Shown piece after piece: positions 9,022 to 18,100 of a stretch of 64,000 nt of DNA. The DNA lies in the NCBI RefSeq assembly GCF_030546745.1, contig NZ_JAUOPD010000016.1:1-64000 (forward strand), given 5' to 3'. The DNA is from Thalassotalea sp. 1_MG-2023. GTDB lineage: Bacteria; Pseudomonadota; Gammaproteobacteria; Enterobacterales; Alteromonadaceae. Made by a program: the position numbers and the translations under genes. The notes beneath the pieces are model-generated. The model ran no database searches, had not been told where the DNA came from, and was given only the letters and a program-made list of their open reading frames with translations. Within the stretch, counting starts at the first letter, position 1, and every line of letters begins with the position of its first letter.

Positions 9022-10212
9022 ATGTGGTTTAAAACGTTCACGGTCATTTTACTTATTTTTTCATCGTCTGACCTATTCGCGAGTGGGTTACAGTCACTGA
9101 ACCAACATTTTTATAATATTGTAAAGACTGAGTTAGCACAACAGAGTATTCCGGGTGCAGCTTATACTGTCGTTCAAGGTGACAACGTAATTGTTACCGA
9201 AACGTTTGGCTATACAGATAAAACCAACTCACAAAAAATAACCCCTAGTTCGGTATTTCGCCTTGCATCAGTATCAAAGCCTTTTGCTGCTACTTTAGTT
9301 AATATGCTTGCTGATGAACAAAAATTAAGCCTGACGGACCCTGTAACAAAGTATGTACCGCATTTCAGTTTAGCGACACCCAAAGCTGCCGATAAAATCA
9401 CTTTGCATCATATACTCAGCCATTCAACTGGCCTAATGCCTAATGCTTATGACAACCTACTTCATGAAAATTGGAGTATCGAAAAAATTATCGGTCGCTT
9501 CGACCGTGTAACTCCTATCTGTGAGCCAGAGAAATGTTACGGTTATCAAAATATTGCCTATGGCATGTTACAACCAGTGATCGAATCTACTACTAACACC
9601 TCTTATAAAAAATTATTAAATCAGCGTATTTTCGAACCACTAGCGATGAAAAATGCTTCTGTGGGTATTGATGTCTACCGTACAGAATCGAATACGGCAA
9701 AACCACATGTATTAAGAAAGCGTGTGAACACCAACAAATATGATAGTCGTGGCAAAAGGATAAAACGAAACATTTGGCGCACAGTAAAAGTAACACCCGA
9801 TTATTACAAAGTTGCGACAGCAGCGGGCGTTAACGCCAGTATTTCTGATATGTCGCAATGGTTAATAGCCAATTTAGGCCATGCGCCTGACGTGTTACCT
9901 GACTCAATTATCACTAAAGTGACTACCCCACGGATCAAAACAAAGAAAGATTTACGACGCCTTTATTGGCGAGAACACCTTGAAGATGCTCACTATGGTT
10001 ACGGATGGCGCATTTATCAATTTGACCATATAAAGCTTATATATCATTCAGGTTGGGTATCTGGCTTTAGAGCTGACATTGCATACTCTCCTGAGCTCGA
10101 TCTTGGCTTTGCGATGTTAATGAACGCTGAAAGTAACAGTATTAATAAGCTTTCAACGACATTTTGGTCTTTGGTGTATGATCACTTTTTTCCCGATGTT
10201 ATCGCTGACTAG
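9022..10212 (+). CDS. Exported beta-lactamase-fold serine hydrolase (class C / esterase type)
   Basis: The 396-residue protein carries an N-terminal signal peptide (about residues 1-21). It belongs to the beta-lactamase/D,D-peptidase-like serine hydrolases (PF00144). The nucleophile motif SxxK is SVSK (Ser83, Lys86). The second motif YxN is seen in CYGYQNIAYG, and the third motif is HSGWVSG near the C-terminus. The family includes AmpC, D-aminopeptidases and EstB-like esterases, and the sequence does not decide between these. A basic insert around residues 230-260 (RKRVNTNKYDSRGKRIKR) is unusual. No strong Shine-Dalgarno site precedes the ATG. The gene appears to be monocistronic. Confidence 0.9.
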   Translation: MWFKTFTVILLIFSSSDLFASGLQSLNQHFYNIVKTELAQQSIPGAAYTVVQGDNVIVTETFGYTDKTNSQKITPSSVFRLASVSKPFAATLVNMLADEQKLSLTDPVTKYVPHFSLATPKAADKITLHHILSHSTGLMPNAYDNLLHENWSIEKIIGRFDRVTPICEPEKCYGYQNIAYGMLQPVIESTTNTSYKKLLNQRIFEPLAMKNASVGIDVYRTESNTAKPHVLRKRVNTNKYDSRGKRIKRNIWRTVKVTPDYYKVATAAGVNASISDMSQWLIANLGHAPDVLPDSIITKVTTPRIKTKKDLRRLYWREHLEDAHYGYGWRIYQFDHIKLIYHSGWVSGFRADIAYSPELDLGFAMLMNAESNSINKLSTTFWSLVYDHFFPDVIAD

Positions 10213-10250
10213 TTTCAACTTTATTGAGCTTTAAAAGCATCAACTTTTGC

Positions 10251-10285
10251 ATTACACTCAACTCATCTGACCAGAAGAGTGTAAT
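10251..10285 (+). promoter_or_regulatory. Inverted repeat just upstream of the thioesterase start
   Basis: Arms ATTACACTC and GAGTGTAAT (9 bp, perfect) are separated by 17 bases and end 8 bases before the ATG at 10294. This is where a ribosome binding site would be expected. It could be an operator or an mRNA hairpin that limits translation. No T run follows, so a terminator is less likely. Confidence 0.4.
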
Positions 10286-10293
10286 CGATACGT

Positions 10294-11091
10294 ATGTTAT
10301 TAGAACAGCTATTTAAACCTTTTGATAAAAAACAAACACAATATGAAATCACCGTTCCTAAAAATTGGTCTCAAGGGCGTACCATTTATGGTGGTCTTTC
10401 AGCCGCATTAGCCTATCAAGCAGCTGAAAACCTAATTGACGATGAAAGGTTAGTCCGCTCTTTCCATTGTAATTTTATTGGTCCACTAATTCCTGAACAA
10501 CCTATTCACATTAGTGCAGAAATTTTACGATCAGGAAAAAATGTCACTCAAATCGTCGCAAAAGTAAGCCAGAATGGTCAGGTAGGGGTAATGTCGCAGG
10601 TATGTTTCGGGATCGACCGTGACTCTGAGATATTACAAGTGGCGACTGATCGCCACGACATGCCAGCACCGAAAAAGCCTAAATATATTCCCCTTATTCC
10701 CAAAGTTGTTCCTAAATTTGTTCAACACTTTAATTACAGCTTTAACAAAGGCGATTTATCGGTAACAAAAAGCCAAAAACCCATTTTACATGGCTGGACA
10801 AGGTTTAACACGGCGCCTGCTCAGATGAACATGGCTCACTTAATTGCAATAATGGATGCCCTTCCACCAACTATGTTGCAAATGGTGCGTTTACCAGTCC
10901 CTGCAAGTACCATGAGTTGGAATATAGAATTTATTAATCCAGAGTTAATTTTTCAAGGTAATCAATGGGTGGCCAGTCAAACAGAAGCGTACCATATTCG
11001 AAATGGATATGGGCATGAACAAGCAAAGTTTTGGCATGAAAACGGCCAATTACTCGCAATTTCAAAACAAGTGGTGGCCGTATTTGGTTAA
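10294..11091 (+). CDS. Acyl-CoA thioesterase-like protein (double hotdog, TesB type)
   Basis: The 265-residue protein resembles the TesB-like thioesterase superfamily (4HBT_3): two hotdog folds in one chain that hydrolyse acyl-CoA thioesters. The first hotdog (about 1-115) has the Gly-rich IYGGLSAALAYQAA helix and SFHCNFIGPLIPEQPI. The second (about 150-265) has MAHLIAIMDALPPTML and ends with GQLLAISKQVVAVFG, the usual closing strand. Chain-length preference cannot be told. There is no signal peptide, so it is cytoplasmic. It is followed 64 bp later by the RmlD-like gene on the same strand, which may be cotranscribed. Confidence 0.82.
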   Translation: MLLEQLFKPFDKKQTQYEITVPKNWSQGRTIYGGLSAALAYQAAENLIDDERLVRSFHCNFIGPLIPEQPIHISAEILRSGKNVTQIVAKVSQNGQVGVMSQVCFGIDRDSEILQVATDRHDMPAPKKPKYIPLIPKVVPKFVQHFNYSFNKGDLSVTKSQKPILHGWTRFNTAPAQMNMAHLIAIMDALPPTMLQMVRLPVPASTMSWNIEFINPELIFQGNQWVASQTEAYHIRNGYGHEQAKFWHENGQLLAISKQVVAVFG

Positions 11092-11155
11092 GGTGGTTTA
11101 ATGTCATATCATTGCTATAATGAAACACCCTATATCATCAAGGTAAACTCTTGTA

Positions 11156-12049
11156 ATGACTAAAATTATGATCACAGGTGCTACGGGCTTACTGGGCCGT
11201 GAACTTGTTACTAAGTTATCTGAACATCACGACATTATCGCGACTGGTTTTTCTCGTGCTAAACCGCCAATAGCGTCACTCGACTTGCAAGATAAACAAG
11301 CGGTTGCCAACTTTATCGAAACACATCAACCAAACGTTATTATTCATGCGGCAGCTGAACGCAAGCCTGATGTATGTGAAACAAATCATGAGGCAACCTT
11401 AAACTTAAACGTTGCAGTATCTGAACATTTAGCCGAGTGTTGTTTACAGCATAATATTCGCTTTATTTTTATCAGTACTGATTATGTCTTTGATGGTGAT
11501 CATGCCCCTTACCAAGAAAATGCTACGCCTCGCCCACTTAACTTTTATGGCCAAAGTAAAAGCCAAGCGGAAAAAGCCGTGTTATCGGTAAGTGAGCAGC
11601 ATACGATTATTCGCGTTCCGGTTTTATACGGCGAAGTGCAAACGTTAGCCGAGTCAGCGATTACGGTGATTGCCGAGCAAGTTATGGCATCAGCAGAAAC
11701 TGAACATGACCATTGGGCTATTCGTTATCCAACGCACGTTCAAGATATCGCGCTAACAATACGCGATTTAATTGCCTTGTCTTCATCACAGTGTCAGGGA
11801 ATATTTCATGTCAGTGATACCACAAAATTAACCAAATTTAATATTGCAGAAATTATCAAAACACAATTTTCTCTCGATGATAAAACTTTAACCCCTTTAT
11901 CTGCACCATCGCAAACAGCAAGCAGGCCGTTTAATTGTGCGCTAAAAGACACGCGTTTACATGCATTAGGTATTCATCATACGCGTGATTTTACCGCAGC
12001 AATAACGAAAGCTATCGCACCGCATATTAAAGAAAATCAATTAAATTAA
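11156..12049 (+). CDS. RmlD-like NAD(P)-dependent sugar-nucleotide reductase (extended SDR)
   Basis: This 297-residue extended short-chain dehydrogenase has the Rossmann motif GATGLLGREL at residues 7-16 and the catalytic YxxxK pair Tyr131/Lys135 in YGQSK. The FISTDYVFDGDHAPYQENA segment is typical of dTDP-4-dehydrorhamnose reductase and of its relative, the MAT2B regulatory subunit. No other rhamnose genes (rmlA, B or C) are nearby. It may therefore act on another substrate, or be one of the stand-alone RmlD-like proteins of unknown role. It starts at ATG 11156. Its end faces hdfR across a long inverted repeat. Confidence 0.85.
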   Translation: MTKIMITGATGLLGRELVTKLSEHHDIIATGFSRAKPPIASLDLQDKQAVANFIETHQPNVIIHAAAERKPDVCETNHEATLNLNVAVSEHLAECCLQHNIRFIFISTDYVFDGDHAPYQENATPRPLNFYGQSKSQAEKAVLSVSEQHTIIRVPVLYGEVQTLAESAITVIAEQVMASAETEHDHWAIRYPTHVQDIALTIRDLIALSSSQCQGIFHVSDTTKLTKFNIAEIIKTQFSLDDKTLTPLSAPSQTASRPFNCALKDTRLHALGIHHTRDFTAAITKAIAPHIKENQLN

Positions 12050-12117
12050 GCGATAATTCAATGTTGAATTGTGTCATCTCAAATAGAATATTTAGCACAG
12101 TTTAGCTTTATTATCGC

Positions 12118-12195
12118 GTGGTTATTTTTTCTAATATCAGCTACTAGTGAGCTTAAGAGCTTTAGCCAGATTGACTGAATTGAAAAAATAACCAC
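12118..12195. repeat. 14-bp perfect inverted repeat, 50-base interior
   Basis: GTGGTTATTTTTTC at 12118-12131 is matched by GAAAAAATAACCAC at 12182-12195. The pair lies between the 3' ends of two convergent genes. The interior contains smaller AGCT-type repeats. It could act as a two-way terminator, encode a structured small RNA, or be the remnant of a small mobile element. It shares no terminal sequence with the MITE family in this window. Confidence 0.5.
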
Positions 12196-12223
12196 AGGCT
12201 GTCATTCTATCTGTAGTATTCAT

Positions 12224-13081
12224 CTACCATGACGGATTATGTAAGGCATCAGTCCTTGTTTGATTAAACAATGTTTTCCAGTCGTCAATGAGCTGTTGGT
12301 GGTAATGATTCTTTTTATACACCATGTAAATGGGTCTTGTTATCTGAAGAGGTGATGGTATTTCAAATAAACGCTCGTCTTTTACAAACTCAAGGGTTAA
12401 TTCTGTTGGTAAATAACCAGCCCCTCCTTTCGATAACATCACTTCCAATGCCATCATCGCCGTTGATGTTTTAAATTTAGGCATAAACTTATGATGTAAA
12501 GCATGTTCTTTGTTGAAAGTAATGCCCCAGTCCACGTAAATATAATCATCCGCCTCCGGATCAAAACTACTGCTGCTTCCCACAAAGGATAGGTCAAAAT
12601 AACCAATTAACTCATTGATAAAATCATCATCTTTTATTGGATCTGTCAGTAAACCTACATCAACCGTATGTTCGTCAATTTTACGTTGTATTGCTTCTCG
12701 TACAGAAATTTCGGTACTCAGCGAAACATGTTCAAATAGTGCTAATGCATCAAGAATACGTGAACTAAAAAACGCATCCCAAACATTGGGTGTTGCCGCA
12801 ACATTAAATGCAATTTTTTGCTGATCAGCAATCGATAATGCCACCTTTGATTGCGCCATTTGTTGTACCATTAATTGCGCGTGAGACAAAAGCACTTCGC
12901 CAGATTGAGTCAGCCTTAAATTATTTTTATCTCTGATCAACAGCCGTGTGCCATAAAACTCCTCTAGTTGTTTTATCCTCGCACTTACCGCTGCCTGTGT
13001 AATATATAAGTTTTCTGCTGCTCGACCAAAGTGTTTATTTTCAGCCACTGAAATGAAGGTTTTAAATACACGAATATCCAT
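12224..13081 (-). CDS. hdfR: LysR-family regulator HdfR
   Basis: The 285-residue LysR-type regulator starts MDIRVFKTFISVAENKHFGR, a close match to HdfR. The winged helix-turn-helix occupies residues 1-60 and contains RAAENLYITQAAVSARIKQL. The rest is the periplasmic-binding-like effector domain, with the weakly conserved C-terminal half usual in this family. The open frame extends 18 codons further to 13135, but the extension is hydrophobic and untypical, so ATG 13081 is chosen. In E. coli HdfR represses flhDC and activates glutamate synthase genes; targets here are unknown. The divergent neighbour is maoP, the same arrangement as in enterobacteria, which supports the name. Confidence 0.88.
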   Translation of the reverse strand: MDIRVFKTFISVAENKHFGRAAENLYITQAAVSARIKQLEEFYGTRLLIRDKNNLRLTQSGEVLLSHAQLMVQQMAQSKVALSIADQQKIAFNVAATPNVWDAFFSSRILDALALFEHVSLSTEISVREAIQRKIDEHTVDVGLLTDPIKDDDFINELIGYFDLSFVGSSSSFDPEADDYIYVDWGITFNKEHALHHKFMPKFKTSTAMMALEVMLSKGGAGYLPTELTLEFVKDERLFEIPSPLQITRPIYMVYKKNHYHQQLIDDWKTLFNQTRTDALHNPSW

Positions 13082-13277
13082 GAATGCGTCCAATGTTAGC
13101 AGTACAATTGCAATGTAAATAAATCTTGTCTTCACGACAAATATTTTTTGTTTTTAAATAATCACTTTTTTACATACATTTCACGTAACCAGTAATCACC
13201 GTATCAACGTATAGCAGTGTTATATAACTTAAGTCATTTAACTTTCGTTAGTAACACTAAGAAACACCACTAATTGA

Positions 13278-13304
13278 GTCACAATAACCCTTTGTCATTG
13301 TGAC
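13278..13304. promoter_or_regulatory. Inverted repeat in the hdfR-maoP intergenic region
   Basis: GTCACAAT and ATTGTGAC (8 bp, perfect) flank an 11-base spacer, 16 bases before the maoP ATG. In E. coli a cis site called maoS, needed by MaoP for Ori macrodomain organisation, lies near maoP. This repeat is a candidate for that site or for an HdfR/LysR operator. Neither role is shown by the sequence alone. Confidence 0.4.
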
Positions 13305-13319
13305 AATGAAGGAGTATTT

Positions 13320-13661
13320 ATGAATACCACGATTAGAAAAGGTAAAGTACCATTTTATGGCGATCATGTGTTTACACATGGTATTTCTCGTAGTGGCTTT
13401 TTTAATAAGCGAGAATCAGAAGAATTGCTCATGTACGGACATACGCTTTCTGCGTTAGCTAATGGCACTTTAACGCCTGAAAACGCAGACGAACAACTGT
13501 TTATTGACCAAATATCATCTTCAGAACCTGCGACATTTTATTTAGCAACACTGTGGAAAAAATATTTAGCCTCAGTCATGAAAAGTAAGATGCATCACGG
13601 TTTTGCTAAAAGCAGCGCAAGAAGCACTTTCTCGCAAAATAATGACTTAGAATTTGCTTAA
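13320..13661 (+). CDS. maoP: Macrodomain Ori organisation protein MaoP (DUF413)
   Basis: The 113-residue protein belongs to DUF413 (YifE/MaoP). The N-terminal segment with FYGDHVFTHGISRSGFF, RESEELLMYGHTLSALANG and the TLWKKYL segment near residue 80 are conserved marks of the family. The E. coli protein acts with a nearby DNA site to keep the origin region of the chromosome as a macrodomain. The gene starts at ATG 13320 with GGAG five bases upstream. Its divergent partner is hdfR, as in E. coli. A good terminator follows. If the organisation is conserved, the window may lie near the replication origin; that is an inference. Confidence 0.9.
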   Translation: MNTTIRKGKVPFYGDHVFTHGISRSGFFNKRESEELLMYGHTLSALANGTLTPENADEQLFIDQISSSEPATFYLATLWKKYLASVMKSKMHHGFAKSSARSTFSQNNDLEFA

Positions 13662-13681
13662 AGGCAAAGGTAACCTAATCC

Positions 13682-13730
13682 AAAACATCGCATTACTGTT
13701 TACCACAATGACAGTTTTGCGATGTTTTTC
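13682..13730 (+). terminator. Terminator of maoP
   Basis: A two-part stem pairs AACATCGCA with TGCGATGTT outside and ACTGT with ACAGT inside, followed by TTTTTC. Confidence 0.8.
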
Positions 13731-13744
13731 TGCGTAGAATAAAT

Positions 13745-13922
13745 TAGAGCGTGTTGATCTTTCAAGTTTGTTTTTGCAGCAATTTGTTTGGTATTTATAC
13801 AAGGCAGAGCTTGTGCCGTGTAGTTATTCTACTCAAATCAAGCGATAACATAGTAGAAATGCCAAATAGGTGCTGCCCGAAGGGTTCAACTAAACTTAAA
13901 CAGCAAAGATCAACACGCTCTA
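13745..13922. mobile_element. MITE-like element, complete copy, TA duplication
   Basis: The ends are perfect 18-bp inverted repeats, TAGAGCGTGTTGATCTTT and its complement AAAGATCAACACGCTCTA, where the outer TA is probably the duplicated target. The element is about 178 bp and has no credible gene; an open frame that crosses it is not supported by any protein feature. The centre holds the hairpin GTAG-TTATT-CTAC. The left inner sequence TTTGTTTTTGCAGCA is shared with the copies at 37241 and 55362 (there inverted). The right inner sequence resembles that at 44190. TA duplications suggest mobilisation by an IS630/Tc1-mariner type transposase supplied from elsewhere. Confidence 0.8.
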
Positions 13923-14135
13923 GTCTCAATACTATTTTTTGGTTAAGAACATAATTTATCACCAAAATAGTGCAATTAACTTATCGCTAAATCAATACTA
14001 GACTTTTACTCAAAAAAAAGTAATCTGTTAACAGCCTTTAAAGTGCTTGAGCGTGAAAGGAACACTGCCTGTCCTATGTAAATGCACCTTGCGGCTTGAA
14101 ATTGTACATGGACAAACGTAGTAAAGGAGTTGTTG

Positions 14136-15185
14136 GTGAAAAGTGGACGCGATATACACATTCTGATCGTTGATGATGTATCAGACAACATTCAAGTTGC
14201 CATGAATGTACTCAAAGAAGAAAGCTACACCTTCTCATTCGCCCTAGATGGGCAAGAAGCACTTAACTTAATACAGCACACCGATTTTGATTTGGTTCTT
14301 TTAGACATTATGATGCCTCATGTTAATGGCTTTGATGTTTGTAAAGCAATCAAAAGCCAGCCAAATAAAAAAGATATACCGGTAATATTCTTAACAGCTA
14401 AAGCTGATGTTGATGCCATATCAACAGGTTTCGATGTTGGTGGTGTTGATTATATAACTAAACCTTTTCATGCAAATGAACTACTCTCTAGGGTAAAAAC
14501 CCACGTAGAACTGTCTTCTGCGCGAAAAGCGTTACAGAAACACTCCGAAGAGGTTGCCAACAAAGCTAAATTGCAAGCGGAACGGCTTGTACTTGAAATT
14601 GAAGAACATCAGTGTGAAATGATTTACATTTTAATGGAAGTTATGGAATCAACCTCTGATGAAACCGGACAGCATATTCGCCGCGTTGCTGAAACTTGTC
14701 GATTGCTCGCTCAACATGTGAGCTACCTTAGTGACACAGACGTAAATACAGTATTTCTTGCATCGCCAATGCATGATATTGGCAAAATAGCCATTCCTAA
14801 AGAAATTTTACATAAACCAGGAAAGCTAACCACTGATGAAATGACGATAATGAAAACCCATGCTGAAAAAGGGTATGAGTTATTGAAAAATTCAAAACGA
14901 CGTTTAACAACAGCGGCCGCAATCATTGCTCGTGATCACCATGAAAAATGGGATGGCTCTGGCTATCCAAGAGGATTGTCAGGTGAGCAAATTCATATTT
15001 ATGGTCGCATAGTCGCACTTGCTGACGTATTTGATGCTTTAACGCATAAACGTCAATACAAGAATGCCTGGACCGTTGAAGATGCTGTAAACTATATAAA
15101 AGACAATAAAGGGGTGCATTTTGACCCTATGTTAGTTGATATTTTTGTTGAACATTTACCTGAATTTCTTGAAATAATGCACTAA
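14136..15185 (+). CDS. Response regulator with HD-GYP c-di-GMP phosphodiesterase domain (RpfG type)
   Basis: The 349-residue protein has an N-terminal receiver domain (about 1-125) with phospho-acceptor Asp57 in LVLLDIMMPHVNG and the conserved Lys in YITKPFHANE. A short coiled-coil linker (about 128-170) joins it to a C-terminal HD-GYP domain. That domain shows H-D at 213-214 (HDIGKIAIPKEIL), HAEKGYELL, DHHEKWDGSGYP and IVALADVFDALTHKR, so the metal-site and GYP residues needed to hydrolyse c-di-GMP are intact. GTG 14136 is chosen because AAAGGAG ends six bases before it; two upstream TTG codons sit too close to that site. The hybrid kinase gene begins 4 bp after its stop codon and is the likely phosphate source. 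Confidence 0.94.
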   Translation: MKSGRDIHILIVDDVSDNIQVAMNVLKEESYTFSFALDGQEALNLIQHTDFDLVLLDIMMPHVNGFDVCKAIKSQPNKKDIPVIFLTAKADVDAISTGFDVGGVDYITKPFHANELLSRVKTHVELSSARKALQKHSEEVANKAKLQAERLVLEIEEHQCEMIYILMEVMESTSDETGQHIRRVAETCRLLAQHVSYLSDTDVNTVFLASPMHDIGKIAIPKEILHKPGKLTTDEMTIMKTHAEKGYELLKNSKRRLTTAAAIIARDHHEKWDGSGYPRGLSGEQIHIYGRIVALADVFDALTHKRQYKNAWTVEDAVNYIKDNKGVHFDPMLVDIFVEHLPEFLEIMH

Positions 15186-15189
15186 CACT

Positions 15190-18100
15190 ATGCGAATTCG
15201 TGATATTAACCTACTGATTATTCTTGTACTTTTTTTAACTTCACTAACAAATGCAAGTGCTGAAAGTAATCAACAGATCACGGCTAACGTTTCATTATCC
15301 GAAGCTGAAAAGCAATGGTTAACCAACAACCCAAACGTTGTTGTTGGTGGCACCCCAGATTGGACCCCTTTCAACTTTAGTGATGGTCAAGGACAATGGC
15401 ATGGTATTGCCAAAGATTACCTCGACCTAGTTGCTCTATACACAGGACTTAAATTTGAAGTAAAAATAAACCCGTGGCATACCAACTTAGCCCTCATTCA
15501 ATCGGGTGATGTTCACATTTTAGGATCCGTTTATAAAACCAAAGAAAGAGAATTATTTCTAAACTTTTCAGAACCTTATTTTTTTGCGTTAGATTATTTT
15601 TTTATTAGAAAAGATTTAGATGTCGACAACTTATCAGATCTACACGGTAAACGGGTAGCGCTACCTAAAGGTTATGCACATCAAAAAATAATAAAAACGC
15701 ACTTTCCTCAAATTAAGATTGTTGAAGTAAACACCTTTGGTGATGCCATTGACGCGGTATTAGAAAATGAAGCAGATATGTTATATGACACTTATGGTGC
15801 CTTAATTTACACCTTAGAAAAAGAAGGGATCAATACGATTGTGCCATTTAAATCTACACGGCATATAGGAAAAAATCCGATCCATATCGTCTCACATAAA
15901 GACCACCCTGAGCTTGCAAGTATCATTCAAAAAGGGCTAGATGCAATTACCGTTGAGCAACATCGGCAAATACAGCTCACCTGGTTTTCACCCCCTACGC
16001 AAACTGAACAAAAAATAACGTTAACAGCTAAAGAGCAACAATGGTTAGCCGAGAACCCCACAGTGAAAGTTGCAGGTAACTTCAGTTTTCCGCCTATTGA
16101 TTACACAGAGCAAGATAAACCTGTTGGCTTTGCCCATGATTTATTGACACTGATTACTCAACGGACAGGCTTGCAATTTTCAACAGTCAGTTACCCATGG
16201 ACAGAAGCATTACGAAATACAAAACAGGGAAACGCACACTTACTCCCTGCCATTTATCAAACCCCGAAGCGTGATGAAGATTTCATTTTCTCAGATGAAT
16301 ATTACAAATCTCTCGATTACTTTTTCTCAAAAAGATCTTTAGATATACGAAAAAATAACACGTTAGCAGGCCTAACCGTCGCAGTGGTAAAAGATCATGC
16401 GGCGAGTTCAATCATCAAAAAACGATACCCAGAATTAACTATCGTTCATAAAGAAACATTACGAGAAGCAATACAAGACGTTCAAGAAAATAAAGCCGAT
16501 TTGGTTCATGATGGTTATAGCGCGATTCAATATCATATTACTAACAACGGTATCGTTAACTTTATCGCACAAAGACCAATCGCTGGTACGCAAGCTACAC
16601 CGTTAAAAATGGCGACAACAAAGCAAAACGGTCCGTTAATTTCCATTATTAATAAAGGGCTAGCCTCAATAACAAGTGATGAACGAAACAATCTTCTTAA
16701 TAAATGGTCCTTAAGTACTACCAATAACTCAAGACCACAAAAACCATCTTCATTAACACTTACACTTGAAGAAAAACAATGGTTACGCGATCATAAAACA
16801 TTAAGTTTAGCGATAGATCCTGATTGGATGCCCTTTGAGTCTCTCAATGAACAGCAGCAACATATCGGCATAGTTCCTGATTACCTTTCAATTATCTCAG
16901 AATTACTCAATATCAAATTTGAACGACTGCCATCCAAAAACTGGCAAGAAAGCAAAACCTTCCTATTAACCAAAAAAGCAGATATTGGTAGCGCTGCTAA
17001 TACTTACAAGCCACTTGAACATTTACTTTTTACTGACAGTATTATCAGTAGCCCTTTTGTTATCGTCATGCAAAATGAAGAAAAGTATATTGATAACATC
17101 ACGCAAATATTAAATAAGCGCATCACACTGATTAATGACTATTTCAGTACAGAAGATTTAATTGGTCGATTTCCAGATAAAAACTTTCAACTCGTGAATA
17201 ACGCAGCTCAAGGACTTGATGACTTGTCATCGGGTAAAACAGATGTATTTATTGCTTCGCTAGCCCAAGTAAACTATTTAATCGCAGAAAAAGGTTACAG
17301 TGGTTTACGAGTTGTAGGTAAAACTACTTATAATTTGCCGTTACGCTTTACCGTTCAAGAAGAGTTAGCACCGCTAGTGCCTATTATTAATAAAGCATTA
17401 AAAAGCATTAGCACAGCAAAAAAACAACAAATAGTAGATAACTGGGGAAACAAAGAACCGGTTATTCGTACCAATTATCAACTTATCTTTATTGTACTTA
17501 TTATTGCTAGCCTAATAGTTACCATTATTTTTCTCTGGAACAGACGATTACAACAAGAAGTATTGTTGCGCACTAAAACACAACAATCACTAAAACAAAG
17601 TGAAAGGAATTTATCTGTGGTGATAGATAATATACCCGTCATTGTTTTTGTTGCAGATAGGCAGAGTAACGTTTTATTAATGGCTAATAACCACGCGGTT
17701 GATGAATTGAATATTGATGAAGATAACCTCGCTGCTTTCTCTAGCCATCAATTTTATCAAGGGGATATTGAAAACCTCCACGATGAACAAGTGACTATAT
17801 CAACGCTAAAAAATTACACTATCGAGGGGTTACTATCGGTTATCCCCATACGATATCAGAATAAGAATGCCCTGTTATATATTATTGTTAACCTGAACGA
17901 ACGTGTTGTAATGGAACGTGAGTTAGAACAAGCAAAAACTAACGCCGAAAATGCTAATAAAGCGAAATCAGAGTTCCTTGCTAATATGAGTCATGAAATT
18001 CGCACCCCAATGAACGCTATCATAGGCTTTACTGAACTTCTCTATGAGCAAATACAAGACAATAAATTAAAAGGCTTTGTTAAAACCATCAAGTCTGCTG

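Noticed and set aside
13081..13135. 18-residue N-terminal extension of HdfR
   Set aside because: It is hydrophobic and not typical of LysR proteins; MDIRVF is the family start.
13751..13954. Open frame of 67 codons across the MITE
   Set aside because: It is read through the inverted-repeat element and shows no protein-like features or ribosome site.
14040..14130. Possible riboswitch before the HD-GYP gene
   Set aside because: I looked for GEMM and other c-di-GMP motifs and found no conserved core.
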